The notes under the pieces were generated by a model that was given only the letters and a program-made list of their open reading frames with translations, did not search any database and was not told where the DNA came from. Below, piece after piece: positions 9,165 through 19,975 of a stretch of DNA of 64,000 nt; position 1 is the first letter of the stretch; every line of letters starts with the position of its first letter. Position numbers and translations under genes: made by a program. The stretch is from assembly GCA_012934845.2 (NCBI GenBank), contig WNNJ02002953.1, positions 165,069 through 229,068 on the forward strand, given 5' to 3'. The DNA is from Pomphorhynchus laevis (Eukaryota > Acanthocephala > Palaeacanthocephala > Echinorhynchida > Pomphorhynchidae).

Positions 9165-10473
9165 CAGGGTCTTTTAAGTTCGAGTTTCTTTTTAAAATTG
9201 GAATTAAACACACATTGTGAAAGAAAAATCATATATTTTTTTTGTCGATGTATAGTACACGTTCTACAATTTAAGAATGATAAACGATATCGTGCAAATG
9301 CCCACCGCGGGAAAGCTTACATACCTCAATCCTTTTGCTAAAATTTTCAATTACATTTCGGCATATTTGTGGTTCTATCTCCTTAATTTCGCGCCGAATG
9401 TTGTCTTTTGGTGTTTTAATTGATTCTGGTTTGTTAGCATAAACCCTGTCTTTAAGATGGCCCCACAGAAAATAATTCAAAGGTGTTAAATCCGGAGATC
9501 TTGGGGGCCAATTTGCGTCTGCATTTCGGGAGAGTATTCTTCCCTTGAATTTCTATTCCAATAGCTTTATTGTTTCATTGGCTGTATGGCATGTCGCACC
9601 GTCTTGTTGAAACCACATATCCTCCATATCCATGCCATCAACAATAGGGTAAAAGAAAGTTGTGAGCATTTCCCGATATCGCAGTCCGTTGACGGTAAGC
9701 GCATTTCCATATGCGTTCTCGAAGAAAAACGGTCCAATGACTCCACCATACCAAAATGCGCACCAAATAGTTACACGAGAGGAGTGTAGTGGCTTCTCTA
9801 CATGCTGCCGTGGATTTTCCAGTGCCAAAATCCGGCAATTCTGTTTGTTCACATAGCCATTCAAATGAAAATGGGCTTCATCTGTAAAGATGATTTTTTC
9901 AGCAAAATCATGAGGTTGTTGCTGAACAAAATCAGAGAATTGTCGACGTTGCTGATGGTCGTTCGGCTTCAACTCTTGCACCAGCTGAATTTTGTAAGGC
10001 TTGAGAACTAAGTCCTGACGCAAAATTCTCCATGTTGTGGTTGCAGATAGGCCCAATTGCTGTGAACGTCGTTCAATCGATAAATTTTTATCTTCCTTGA
10101 TGCTTTCGCGAACAGCAGCGATATTTATTAGCTGAACGCATCGGACGATTGTGCTCTGATGTACTTCTGTCTTGTAACGATTCAGTCGAGTCAAATTTTT
10201 CGACCAATTTCCTTATTCCTGGCTCCGTAGGACGATTATATCGATAATCGTAGGACGATTATACCAAAAATGTGCACAATTTTGCGAAATGTTGTTTTTA
10301 CTGCTCCACCATTTTCGTACTGCTCCACCATTTACGGTCCTCAAGCAAAATACAATCTATTTCAGTAAATCGTGAACCTTCCACTTGATATCTGGAAAAA
10401 AAGTTTTTTGAAATAGTGATAGTTGTCAGAACAATACATTTTTTAAAAAGAAACTCGAAGTTGAAAGACCCTG
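9165..10473 (-). mobile_element. Mariner/Tc1 DNA transposon of DD41D (rosa-like) type
   Basis: The ends are inverted repeats of about 32 bp: CAGGGTCTTTTAAGTTCGAG at 9165 and its near-perfect complement ending at 10473, each flanked by TA, the usual target duplication. The 1309-bp body carries one transposase on the - strand. The ends remain good (two mismatches by eye), so the insertion is not very old, although the transposase is dead. Confidence 0.92.
9271..10240 (-). pseudogene. DD41D mariner transposase, inactivated
   Basis: The N-terminal helix-turn-helix region begins near 10230 (RPTEPGIRKLVEKFDSTES) and shifts frame near 10140. The second DNA-binding part (SIERRSQQLGLSATTTWRIL) and the catalytic core follow. 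The first Asp is in FTDEAHFHLNG and the second in FQQDGATCHTA. After an in-frame TAG near 9552 come WPPRSPDLTPLNYFLWG and KDRVYANKPESI, ending GGHLHDIVYHS. The third catalytic position, 41 residues after the second Asp, is Asn where the family has Asp. A frameshift, a stop and a lost catalytic residue all point to a dead copy. Confidence 0.9.
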
Positions 10474-10510
10474 TACATAAAGAAGCTTTTAACTTTAATT
10501 ATTTTTTACT

Positions 10511-10830
10511 GACTTTGGTCTTTACTGAATATGTTGATAACAAGAAAGGATTGCCCTTTTTACCTAACGTAGCTTTTTCAGTGTTTTTCTCTTCTTCATC
10601 TCCATCCATTGTCTTTCTTGACTGCGGCTCATAATATAGGCCTTGCATTAGATCGATCTCGGTCTCGTCATTCATTCAATTTCAATTGCTTAGTTTCTGT
10701 TTGCTGGCTTCTAAGTGGTTCATCACAGTTTTCACAAAATAAATCATATTATTGATAATAAAAATATATATTATTATATTACTAATAAAAATATAATGCA
10801 AAAAGGAAACTAAATAGCAAAATCTAATAA
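10511..10830. repeat. Duplicated segment, long copy
   Basis: About 180 bp starting GACTTTGGTC and a further 65 bp ending AAATCTAATA are repeated almost exactly at 15431-15680. This copy has about 70 bp (roughly 10690-10760) missing from the other. The mariner right end lies 38 bp upstream here and is absent from the second copy. Confidence 0.85.
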
Positions 10831-12020
10831 ACCCGAGTCATGGCAATCAGCACATAAGCCATTAACTGCTGGGATATTCATCATGCATCTCTTTTTCCAA
10901 TCGAAAAGTTATAGGAAATGGGCGGCTTCAAAAAAGCCTGTTTTGATAGGTTGGTGTATTTACGATTGCTAGTAGGATGTTTCGAGTTATTGGAGAGCGA
11001 AATAAATTACGAAGAGAAGAGTAAGAAATTTTTAAAGTAGTCGCAAATACATAAAGAAGTGTAGGAATGCAAAGAATTCTAGCTGAGCAGATTTTGTCAT
11101 GGTATCAATGTAAAGCTGTGTTCTCTATTAAAACACCCGTTTTTGGTCTCTTTGAAATTTCTAGCGATAATCGATATTGCGTACTAATCACTAATTAGCT
11201 AACATTTCATTTAATGAATTCAGTTTCTACCCATCGTTGTTGTTTTATAACATAATTATTAAGTCTTTTATAATAACATTTACTTGAATTAAACAACATT
11301 TTACTTTTATATTATGTTAAAATCGGAATTGCTCAATATTCTCTATACCTTTAAGTATTATCTAACTATCCATTCATTCTATCTGATAGAATAATTGGAT
11401 ATTCTCATAAGTATACTAAAAGATATTCTCATAAAAATATTAGTGGAGTAACTTCCCTTTATTAGGGGAATTACTAACGTCCTGATATTTTGCTTAATGC
11501 ATTTAATTTTTTAATTTGATAAAAAGTAATATATTTAATGTTAGCTTTCTATTTCATAAATAGGTTTTTAACTTCAACACATTAGCGCACATTAGTATTC
11601 TTCATCACTAATTCTGGACGGTTGGTGTATTATATTCACTTTACTGAATAGATTGATAACTAAATAAAAATTGTGTAAAACACTTCAATATTACACTTCA
11701 ATATTATCACTTTAATTCTGTCGTAATACGACCTGATAGCTGAAGCTATTATGTAGCTAGCTAAAGTGCAAGTTAGTCGAAGAGGTCCGGAAATATCTCA
11801 ACAAAATGAAATTCAACCGACTACCAACAAGACGATTTCAATGCATCATTAAATAAAAATTGTATAAAACACTTCAATATTACCAGTTTTTATTTTAAAT
11901 AAATATTTTGGATAATACTATTTTTTACAACACTAAACAACCTAATAAAGGGGTTCCTGCAAATTGGCTCGTCTAAATTTCTTATTGTCAATTATAAGAA
12001 CAATTAATAGCTGATCGCGC
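10831..12020. other. AT-rich intergenic stretch
   Basis: I see no gene. TTAAATAAAAATTGT-ATAAAACACTTCAATATTA occurs twice (about 11661-11695 and 11850-11882), flanking about 150 bp with a small inverted TAGCT-rich stretch near 11730-11765. This may be the footprint of a short insertion. Confidence 0.4.
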
Positions 12021-12030
12021 ATCGCGGACA

Positions 12031-12292
12031 ATGCGATATATTATCCTCGCCATTATTATACTAATTTTGCTTCGTATTTTATTGACCTTTTCATTGTACG
12101 ATGTACATTGGCTGTTGGTTAAGCAATTGGCGATCCTTTTCAATAAAATCTACGACTGTCCTAGATCCTCCAGAAGCGAAAATACTGGTGGAACGAATAA
12201 CCCTCGTTCGACGGCATTTACAATCTCCATATATTTGTTTCTCTTCCTTTGTTCATTATATTCCAGGCAGGATCCAAGACTGTAGAATTTGA
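12031..12292 (+). pseudogene. Short membrane-protein-like frame, apparently shifted
   Basis: The ATG at 12031 opens a frame starting MRYIILAIIILILLRILLTF, a convincing hydrophobic segment. After about position 12150 a second frame becomes more protein-like (LDPPEAKILVERITLVRRHL) and ends at TGA 12290-12292. Either a frameshift has broken a small gene, or the first frame is a chance product of AT-rich DNA. No orthologue is recognised. Confidence 0.25.
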
Positions 12293-13024
12293 AGGAGCTT
12301 GAGCGTATTATTATATAAAACACTATAATCAATATTAGTAGTTATTAAAAATAATAATTAGTAATTTTTATTTTATATTATTTATTATTTTAAACTATAA
12401 TCACATTCTAATTTAGTCTGTACTTGATTATTATGAATTCGGTTTCTACATCGCTTAAATTAAATAACAACCATTAGTTCCTTACTAAGTAATAAATCAA
12501 CATAGTTGTTAATTCATTACTAGATTGATACTGTATTCAGAAAGATATTATTTTATAACATTTAAACATAATCGCTATATACAGATGAGTGATCGGGAAA
12601 ATGCGGATTTATGCATAATTTATGATCAAATTTTGCAGATGTGTTTTAGTTGACATTTGAAAAAACATTCTCTAATCGGATTTCAAATTATTAATACAAT
12701 TAAATGTACGAAATATTAAATTATAAAATGTTAAAAAGAAGAAACTATGATTTATAATGATAAAATTATTTTGTATTATTAAATTATTATTTATTGATAC
12801 AATATTTCATTATTTTTATATCATATATATTTAAAAAATGTTAACAATTTACAAAACAAGCTGTTATTTCATTTTGCCTCCAATAGTCATGATTGCAATG
12901 CTTTTAAATCAGTCAAAGTAACAACATCGGCTTAATATTTAATTAAAATTTGCGTGGTTTTAGTCATTGCAAGTTTCCTGCTGCTGTACGTTCGAGATCA
13001 ATAGATATTTAAGATATTTAATCA

Positions 13025-13278
13025 GTGGAGAGCGAAATTATTATTTTTATTAAAAGTCAAATTTTCGAAAGCTAACTGTTATCATTCTCAGGACCAAATT
13101 ATGAAAAATGACAAATTAAATCAAAATTAATAGTTGGTTCACGATTTATCAAATCAATTGAATCGATTTGCTGCATCGTGAACTTACTATATATTTTGAC
13201 TATATATTTTGTTTTGAGAATGATAGGAGTTTGTTCTCGAAAATTTGATTTTAATAATAATTTTACTCTGCAATGATT
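13025..13278. mobile_element. Foldback element, about 250 bp
   Basis: The left arm (about 13028-13098: GAGCGAAATTATTATTTTTA, then CAAATTTTCGA, then ATCATTCTC) pairs with the right arm (about 13215-13278) with few mismatches. A second inverted pair, GTTCACGAT/ATCGTGAAC, lies inside. It has no coding capacity. The form is that of a MITE or foldback element. Confidence 0.6.
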
Positions 13279-13673
13279 AAATATAATTTAAAACGAGGGA
13301 ACAATCAATTTATAATATATTTAAAATTTCAGACGAACTAGATATCTGTGTAATACAGTGTCATCATCGTTAGCAATAGTCCTATGTATCGAACTTACTT
13401 TGTTTTATATTGTAAGATAAGTGAAGATGTGTAATGATGAACCCTTCTTTATAAAGTGTCTCAACTCTCACGATATTTTGCATCTTTACAGCTCTCGTGA
13501 TAATAAAGCGCAGGTACTGAACTCATCGATATTCTATAGAGAATTAACAGATAAAACGCTCTTCAAAAACCGTGCACTTGTAATGCTTGTTTTTGAGACC
13601 GTGCTAACTATAACTTATGGCAGTAGAGTCGTGGTTGTAGTAGTAAAGCTCAAAATATCTATTCAATGGAACG

Positions 13674-13716
13674 ATGGAAAGCATCTACTTAACTTTAACT
13701 CAAGAGCAGCAAACTC
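13674..13716 (+). CDS. First coding exon of a 75-residue protein
   Basis: The ATG at 13674 is preceded in frame by a TAA 27 bp upstream, so this is the natural start. The exon reads MESIYLTLTQEQQT and ends ACTC|GTAAGC, a strong donor, with one base left over. The acceptor at 13928 supplies exactly two bases to complete the codon (C + GT, Arg). The phase match and the sharp change to protein-like sequence across the junction support a real two-exon gene with a 211-bp intron. Confidence 0.5.
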
Positions 13717-13927
13717 GTAAGCGACTGAACCAAAACATTTCTTAAGATATTGTATGTAAAAATTGAAACGCCATCACATTTGCATTGCATTTTTCGTCGA
13801 ATATTAATTGCCATACAATAATTGTATGTTAAAGTAAGATTTAATATACAATTAAATTATACAATGTGATAATAAATATTTAACAATTAATTATTGCACG
13901 ATTGAGCCAAATTTGTTTTCTGTTCAG

Positions 13928-14112
13928 GTATTATAGTGTTACAGCAATTTGACTTTGGCTTGAGTATAAAAAATAGCCAGTTTGATTGCAGGAAACCGGA
14001 TCCACTTCCTGATAATCCAAAGGAAAATTTTGGAATTGATGATGAAATTATTGATTTGCATCCTGAATTTCATGAACAAATTCGCATGTCAAGAAAAATT
14101 CTAGAGGACTAA
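13928..14112 (+). CDS. Second and last exon of a 75-residue protein, family unknown
   Basis: The exon follows TTTTCTGTTCAG and encodes 60 residues to TAA at 14110-14112: IIVLQQFDFGLSIKNSQ, FDCRKPDPLPDNPKENFG, IDDEIIDLHPEFHEQIR, MSRKILED. The product is acidic at its C-terminus and Pro/Asn-rich in the middle, with no membrane segment or signal peptide. I do not recognise it. A small nuclear or mitochondrial accessory protein is possible, but that is a guess. A later AG at 13991 would also keep the Lys-Pro-Asp part in frame but would not fit the first exon. Confidence 0.6.
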
Positions 14113-14710
14113 ATACAGAAAAATCAAAAGACAAATTTTAAAATGATGTTAGTTTTAAATATTAAAATTTTATTAGTTTTTAAGTTAAGAATTCCAACGT
14201 CTCAAGTCGATAAAATTTTTATTTCTAATACAATCAATTAAGATGTCATCTACAGTGCGCTAAATGCAGAGTACGCCATTTGTCTACTTATCTATCCCAT
14301 TATCAAGTCTGGAAAAAACTGGGCGACAATTAGATTACCCAATAGTCAATTGAAATTAGTCGATCAATTGTTTTTGCCAAATGTGATGTCTGAGCAATGC
14401 GTAATTAATGTAAGAGGTATTTTTTAATATATTTGCTTCAAATATAAGATTATTTTAAAAACTGGGATTATTCCTTATATGTTTAAGGTTTAATCATGAA
14501 TTAATGAATGAAGGTTTAAATTTGATGAATTTAAATATCTTAAATACATTAAGTTACACTTTTAAATAACTTAATCAATTACATTTGATGATAAATTTGA
14601 ACGATAAATATTCAGTTTAAATATCTTTAATTCATTAAATACGTTAATATTGAATATGTTTGTTCTTCAAGTTAATACATTATATTGAAAATTACAAAAA
14701 AAATTATTTT

Positions 14711-14925
14711 AAATGGTTGATACTGATCCATTATTGATAAATAATTATTGGAGTTGGATCAAAGAAAAGAGGAAATTTTTTATTGATATTTTGCTAACTA
14801 CTTTTAGCATCTTTAGAAAAACAAAGTTAGCATTTTCATTTCAAAAGATGCTAATAGAAGTCGGCGAAATATTAAAAATAATTACGTATTTCCTTTGATT
14901 CAGCTTCAATAATTATTTAAAGAAA
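14711..14925. mobile_element. Long-hairpin MITE, copy 1
   Basis: The left arm begins AAATGGTTGATACTGATCCA and includes TATTGGAGTTGGATCAAAGA and GCTAACTACTTTTAGCATC. The right half is its near-complement (GATGCTAATAGAAG, TTTGATTCAGCTTCAATAAT). An open frame inside (14713-14898) is an accident of the repeat. Sister copies: 44061-44116, 51963-52012, 52701-52959 and 53431-53635. Confidence 0.65.
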
Positions 14926-15425
14926 TTATTTTATTTAAAATTGATTATAAGTAATTTTTGAATGTCGCAATATATGCAATACAGTACTGAGATAAATCCT
15001 TATAAAGGTTAAAAGTTAAATGCATTTGATATTGAATTTGGCCTATAAATATTCATTTAAATATCTTGAATACATTAAATACGTTAATATTGAATAAATA
15101 GTGGTTAATTTGTTTGTTCTTCAAGTTAATATATTGAAAATTACAAAAAATATTTTATTGGAAATTAATTGAATGTCGTAATAAATGCAACGTAGTACTG
15201 AGATAAATACTTATATGTTTAAGGTTGGCCCGTGAATATTAACTTTAAACATCTTAAAATGTGTGTTGTCTTCTTATTTTTAGGGCAATGCAAAAATGAA
15301 GAAACCGAACAAACATTTTATTCCAATTAATTCAATTTAGTTAAAAATGTTAGTTATAGATTTCATAAATTTTATTTTACTTTTGACCCGAAAGCAATTC
15401 TCAACGATATAATTTCATAAATGAT
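14926..15425. other. AT-rich spacer with short internal repeats
   Basis: Segments such as TTAAATATCTTGAATACATTAAATACGTTAATATTGA recur several times between 14550 and 15250 in both complete and partial form. I see no gene. Confidence 0.4.
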
Positions 15426-15430
15426 TAAAT

Positions 15431-15680
15431 GACTTTGGTCTTTGCTGAACATGTTGATAACAAGAAAGGATTGCCCTTTTTACCTAACGTAGCTTTTTCA
15501 GTGTTTTTCTCTTCTTCATCTCCATCCATTGTCTTTCTTGACTGCGGCTCATAATATAGGCCTTGCATTAGATCGATCTCGGTCTCGTCATTCATTCAAT
15601 TTCAATTGCATTCATATTATTATATTACTAATAAAAATATAATGCAAAAAGGAAACTAAATAGCAAAATCTAATGAGCCT
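15431..15680. repeat. Duplicated segment, short copy
   Basis: This is near-identical to 10511-10690 plus 10762-10830 and lacks the intervening 70 bp. The two copies are 4.9 kb apart in the same orientation. Only a handful of differences are visible over about 245 bp, so the duplication is recent or has been homogenised. Confidence 0.85.
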
Positions 15681-16269
15681 ACATTCAATGAGCCTATAAT
15701 TTATATCGAATGAGCCGATATCAATAATCTGAATACTCAATTAGCTACTGTACAGATTTTGTGTCAATTTATGCAGAGATCAAAACAAATATACGTAAAA
15801 CATGTAAAGTAAAGGACAAACATTATACTTTTAAAATCATCCTTGATGATTTTCACATTGCAATTTACGAAATGGCATCAATCAAAATCCAATTGCATAA
15901 GGAAATTTACTAAAATATTGCGGCCAATATCTCTAACTAAATGTTCCTTTTCATCAAGATACCTGCATTAAATGAAAGTTTATTCTTTTGTCGGAACTTC
16001 CATCGCTTAACTGCCACTTCAGTTATAAATGTTGAGAAGCCAATCAATGCCAAAATGCTAAAATTATTAAATTGTTAAATTGTTTAAATTATTAAATTTT
16101 TCAAGTCTGCGGGAAGACAAACATTAACCTATTCAAGGCGAAACTAAATTTATTGTGATAATATTGTAGGTAAATACTTATTTTGCGGAAGTTCGTCAGT
16201 CGCGGCATATTCGTCAAACATGCTGCAACTACTTATTTTTATAGAAGCAAATGACATTCGAATTTTTGT

Positions 16270-17805
16270 GATATCGTACCCATAATCTAGAATTAATTGA
16301 AAATTGTGAATTAAGAAAGCTGCTATCAAAAGGGTATAAATATAGATTAAATAATAACAACGACAAAAATAAAATTTACAATTCGTTATATAATAACTTA
16401 AATGATTACTTTAGTAAGCTGATTAATAGTGAAAGCTCGAATATATCTAAGATAAAAATTTGGAAAGATTATATATTTGATAAAATTAAAAATAAAATGA
16501 AAATAACAAACAATTATAAAAGGAAAGATAAAATTAATAAAGATATGTATAAAGAACTTACTAAATTAAAGGATAACTATATAATAACAACTATTGATAA
16601 AGCTAGTAATAACTTTGTCTTCATATGCAAAAAGCTTTATTATGATATACTAATGAAAGAGGTTAATTCTAATGATTTAAATGTAAATCCAACATATGAA
16701 CGTAGTGAGTTGAGTTTAGAAACAATTATTACAAGTCACTGTTCTATAATGGATAAAAAGGGTATAAAGGTTGAATTCAGATAATAAAACTATACCTATA
16801 TTATATTGGAATCCAAAATTACATAAAAATCCAATAAAACCTAGGTTCATATGTAGTGCGTTTAAATGTACATTAAAACCACTTTCTGTCTATATGAATA
16901 AAATACTTAAAGTAATTAAAGCACATTTTCAAAAAATATTGTAGGGTAATCGAAATTAATACTGGTATAAAACACTATTTCAGTATTAATTCTACAAAAG
17001 AATTTTTAGAACAGACAAAAGGAATAAATTTTCAAAATATAAATACATACGATTTTAGTACGCTTTATACAAATCTAGATTTAGTAGATATTAAAGAAGC
17101 GTTAGTAAAATTAATTAATCTTATATTCGGAAAAAGATATACATATATATGTTATAATAACTATAACGCCTATCTAACAAAAATTAAACCATCAAGTAAA
17201 TATAAATATATGGATAAAATTGAATTAATAGAATCCTTAAATATTTTGATAAATCAAAATTATTTAAAGATAGGGACATCTATATTTCGACAAATAAAAT
17301 GTGTTTCAATGGGTGGTAATAGTAGCCCAATTATAGCTGACTTATTTCTAAGCTTTATAGAATATGAATTTGTTCATTACTGTTTAAAAACTAAATCTAA
17401 ACTATATAAATATATGAAATATATGTTTCGATACATTGATGATATATGTGTATTTAATTCTAGCAATTTTTATTCAATAAGCGAACAAATTTATCCAGGT
17501 AGCCTCATTCTTAATAAAACCAATATTAATGATAAAGAAAGTATATATCTTGATATGAGCATTAAATTAACATCAATTAAAACTACTTTTAATTTGTATC
17601 GTAAAGATGACATATTTAAATTTACAAGAAACATATTTTTGCATGAGCATTCATGCATACCATATAATATAAAATATAATAAATTAAATAATGAAATTTT
17701 AAGAATTACAACAATTTGTATGATATTAGTTTTCTTCAAAATCATTTAAATAATTTAATAGATGCTTATTTTAAACTAGTTTACTATAACAATAAAATAA
17801 AACAG
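16270..17805 (+). mobile_element. Penelope-like element, reverse transcriptase region, decayed
   Basis: This is the best-preserved Penelope-like RT in the window. Recognisable parts in order are an N-terminal region (TTIDKASNNFVFICKK), a finger region, then MGGNSSPIIADLFLSFIE and FRYIDDICVFN (the YxDD catalytic motif), and the C-terminal part (FNLYRKDDIFKFT, FLHEHSCIPYNIKYN). Penelope elements encode one protein with RT followed by a GIY-YIG endonuclease. Here the endonuclease piece lies downstream at 18446-18980, separated by terminal-repeat sequence. The copy is broken in several places. The same RT pieces recur at 35.3-36.3, 38.2, 47-49 and 62.3 kb. Confidence 0.9.
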
Positions 17806-17807
17806 AA

Positions 17808-18120
17808 ATAAATTAGAGGTCATGATGACCTCTAATTTTTTCTGATACATTTTGTTATCTATTAGTCAATTCATAAAAATTGATTTTTATTTTAAATTTC
17901 AGTTTATAATTCATCTTGATATAAACAATTATTTATAATTGATTATAACAATTATTTATTATTAATTAATTTTTTATCATTTAACTATTTAACTTTTATT
18001 TTGCATTATTTTTAATTTGCAATATAAAATACGTAGACTCAGTTAGCTTATTTAATTAGTCGACACGTATTTCGGTTTGTTCTTCAATTGTCCGGCTATA
18101 ATAGCTTTCTTTAAATGATA
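17808..18120 (+). repeat. Penelope terminal repeat between RT and endonuclease pieces
   Basis: It opens with ATTAGAGGTCATGATGACCT, an inverted duplication of the repeat end, and continues TTCTGATACA, ATTAGTCAATTCATAAAAAT and a 130-bp AT-rich stretch. It ends near ATACGTAGACTCAGTTAGCT and TTAATTAGTC. The same start and end blocks recur at 24.36-24.42, 28.76-28.81, 34.85, 52.15-52.23 and 61.43 kb. Confidence 0.65.
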
Positions 18121-18136
18121 CGTGGGAGTAAAATTT

Positions 18137-18166
18137 AGCCCCTTTCCTTTTTTAAGGAAAGGGGCT
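18137..18166. repeat. Perfect 13-bp hairpin, 4-base loop
   Basis: AGCCCCTTTCCTT is followed by TTTT and its exact complement. It is unusual for its GC-rich arms in an AT-rich spacer. It has the form of a terminator-like stem-loop but no such role is expected in a eukaryotic spacer. It belongs to the set of short inverted duplications described in the findings. Confidence 0.85.
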
Positions 18167-18445
18167 ATTCGAATCATTTTATTTAATGCTTTTGATAATT
18201 TAAAGTAGAATAAAGACTTACCTTGTTCCTTCAGATATACTAATCCAGTATTGCAGTAATTATAGGTGATTACGATATACTTGTTAATATCAAAATAATG
18301 TCAGTTAGGCAATTACTTAAAATCTCGAATTAAAAAACAACTAGAAATCGATAGAACAAAGTTAAATATTATGACTTGGCAAAAATTACATGTAAACAAC
18401 CAGATTAGAAACACACGTAAAATCTAACAATTTTAATTTTGCATA

Positions 18446-18980
18446 TTTTGAATGTAACAGAAAAGATTGCAAAGTTTGTGATGTTATAAATAATAATAAT
18501 TGTATCGTAAGTAATACGACAAACAAATGTTTTTCATTAAATATTAATAATAATTGTAACTGCAATACCGCAGGTGTAGTGTATCTTATACAATGTACAT
18601 GTGGATTGCAATATATAGGAAAAACATATCAAATGTTAAAAACTAGGTTTAGGCAACACATATATAATATACAGCATAATAGTCAAACTATATTTCATAA
18701 ACATATGAGATTAATAGGACATGATATTAAAAACTGTAAATTATTTATTTTAGAACATATTGTTGAAGAAAATATTGCAATATTAAATCAAAAACTATTA
18801 GACAGAGATCATTTTGGATTAAAACGCTTAATTCCATGTGGCCATCAGGATTGAATGACGTGGTACAAAGAATTGGCAGAAGTAGTATAATACATAATAA
18901 ACAACTATATTATAATAATCCGGTTAAACGCAAACCAAGAAGTCATGGTGATAAAAGGAATACTAAAAATAGTTAAAAAA
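18446..18980 (+). mobile_element. Penelope-like element, GIY-YIG endonuclease region
   Basis: The frame carries a Cys-rich linker (CNRKDCKVC) and then the GIY-YIG nuclease: VVYLIQCTCGLQYIGKT, the catalytic Arg in LKTRFRQHIYN, a conserved His/Glu region (HKHMRLIGHDI, FILEHI), ending near ...LIPCGHQD. This is the C-terminal half of the Penelope protein and cuts target DNA for retrotransposition. It is not joined to an intact RT here. A further RT fragment follows directly at 19040. Confidence 0.9.
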
Positions 18981-19039
18981 ATATTAATGCATACCATATA
19001 ATATAAAATATAATACATTAAATAATGAAAGTTTAAGAA

Positions 19040-19830
19040 TATGAATTGGTTCATAACTGTGGAAAATATAGAATATATAAAGATCTGAAATATCTTAATC
19101 ATTTTTATCCATACAATGGATTTGTAAAGGTAAACACCGATGGAAAATTAGCATTAAATATTTTGATAAATCAAAATTATTTAAAATATTTAAATTATTT
19201 ATTCAGACAAGTAAAAGGTGTTCCAATGGGTGGTAATAGTAGCCCAATTATAGCTGACTTGTTTTTAAGCATTATAGAATATAAATTTGTTCATAACTGT
19301 GTAAAAACTAAATCTAAACTATAAATATATGAAATAAATGTTTCGATATATTGATGTTATATGTGTATTTAATTCTAGCAATTTTTATTCAATTCGTGAA
19401 CAAATAAGCAAGAAAGCCTAATTATTAACAAAATTAATAATAATGATAAAGAAGGTGTATATCTAGATATGAAGATTAAATTAACATTAACTAAAACTAC
19501 TATTAATCTATATCGTAAAGATGACATATTTAAATTTACAGGAAAGATATTTTTGCATGAGCATTCATGCGTACCACATAATATAAAATATAATACATTA
19601 AATAATGAAATTTTAAGAATTGCAACAATATGTAATGATATTGGCTTTCTTCAAAATCATTTAAATAATTTAATAGATACATATTTTAAACTAGGTTACT
19701 ATAAAAATAACATCAAGCAGAAAATAGTAAAATATATAAATCAACACAATAATATAAAGAATAAATTTAAACTCTTAAGAGGGAAGTTTTTATTAATGGA
19801 TAATAATTAATATACTTTGTATTAGAATAA
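19040..19830 (+). mobile_element. Penelope-like element, second RT copy, decayed
   Basis: This copy repeats the C-terminal half of the RT: VPMGGNSSPIIADLFLS, then INLYRKDDIFKFTGKIFLHE and LIDTYFKLGYYKNN. It is close to, but not identical with, the 16.3-17.8 kb copy. Its GVPMGG motif is nearer the usual retroelement form. The copy is 5'-truncated and broken, and is followed by a terminal repeat at 19835-19975. Confidence 0.85.
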
Positions 19831-19834
19831 GATA

Positions 19835-19975
19835 CTAGATAGTTTTATCAGAGGAAATACATCATTAGCATGTATTTGGCCCCGCTGCAATGTTGGGTAG
19901 AGGAGGTAGGGGTCGAAACCTGATAGCATAACAGTTGCTGATGTCCTCTAATTCTTATTCTGATACAATGGCCTG
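19835..19975 (+). repeat. Penelope terminal repeat with conserved hairpin
   Basis: It contains TTGGCCCCGCTGCAATGTT, GGGTAGAGGAGGTAGGGG, TCGAAACCTGATAGCATAAC and GATGTCCTCTAATTCTTATT. In the 61.6, 62.2 and 62.9 kb copies CTGCTAT(G/A) pairs with the CATAGCAG that follows GAAACCTGATAG. In this copy the arms have mismatches. Confidence 0.75.

Noticed and set aside
13421-13720. 99-codon + frame covering the first exon of the small gene
   Set aside because: Different frame, no motif, and the phase-matched splice at 13716 supports the other frame.
14713-14898. 61-codon + frame
   Set aside because: It runs through both arms of a MITE hairpin.
18137-18166. Rho-independent-type terminator
   Set aside because: The stem plus T loop looks like one, but the window is eukaryotic and the same kind of hairpin occurs at many unrelated places.
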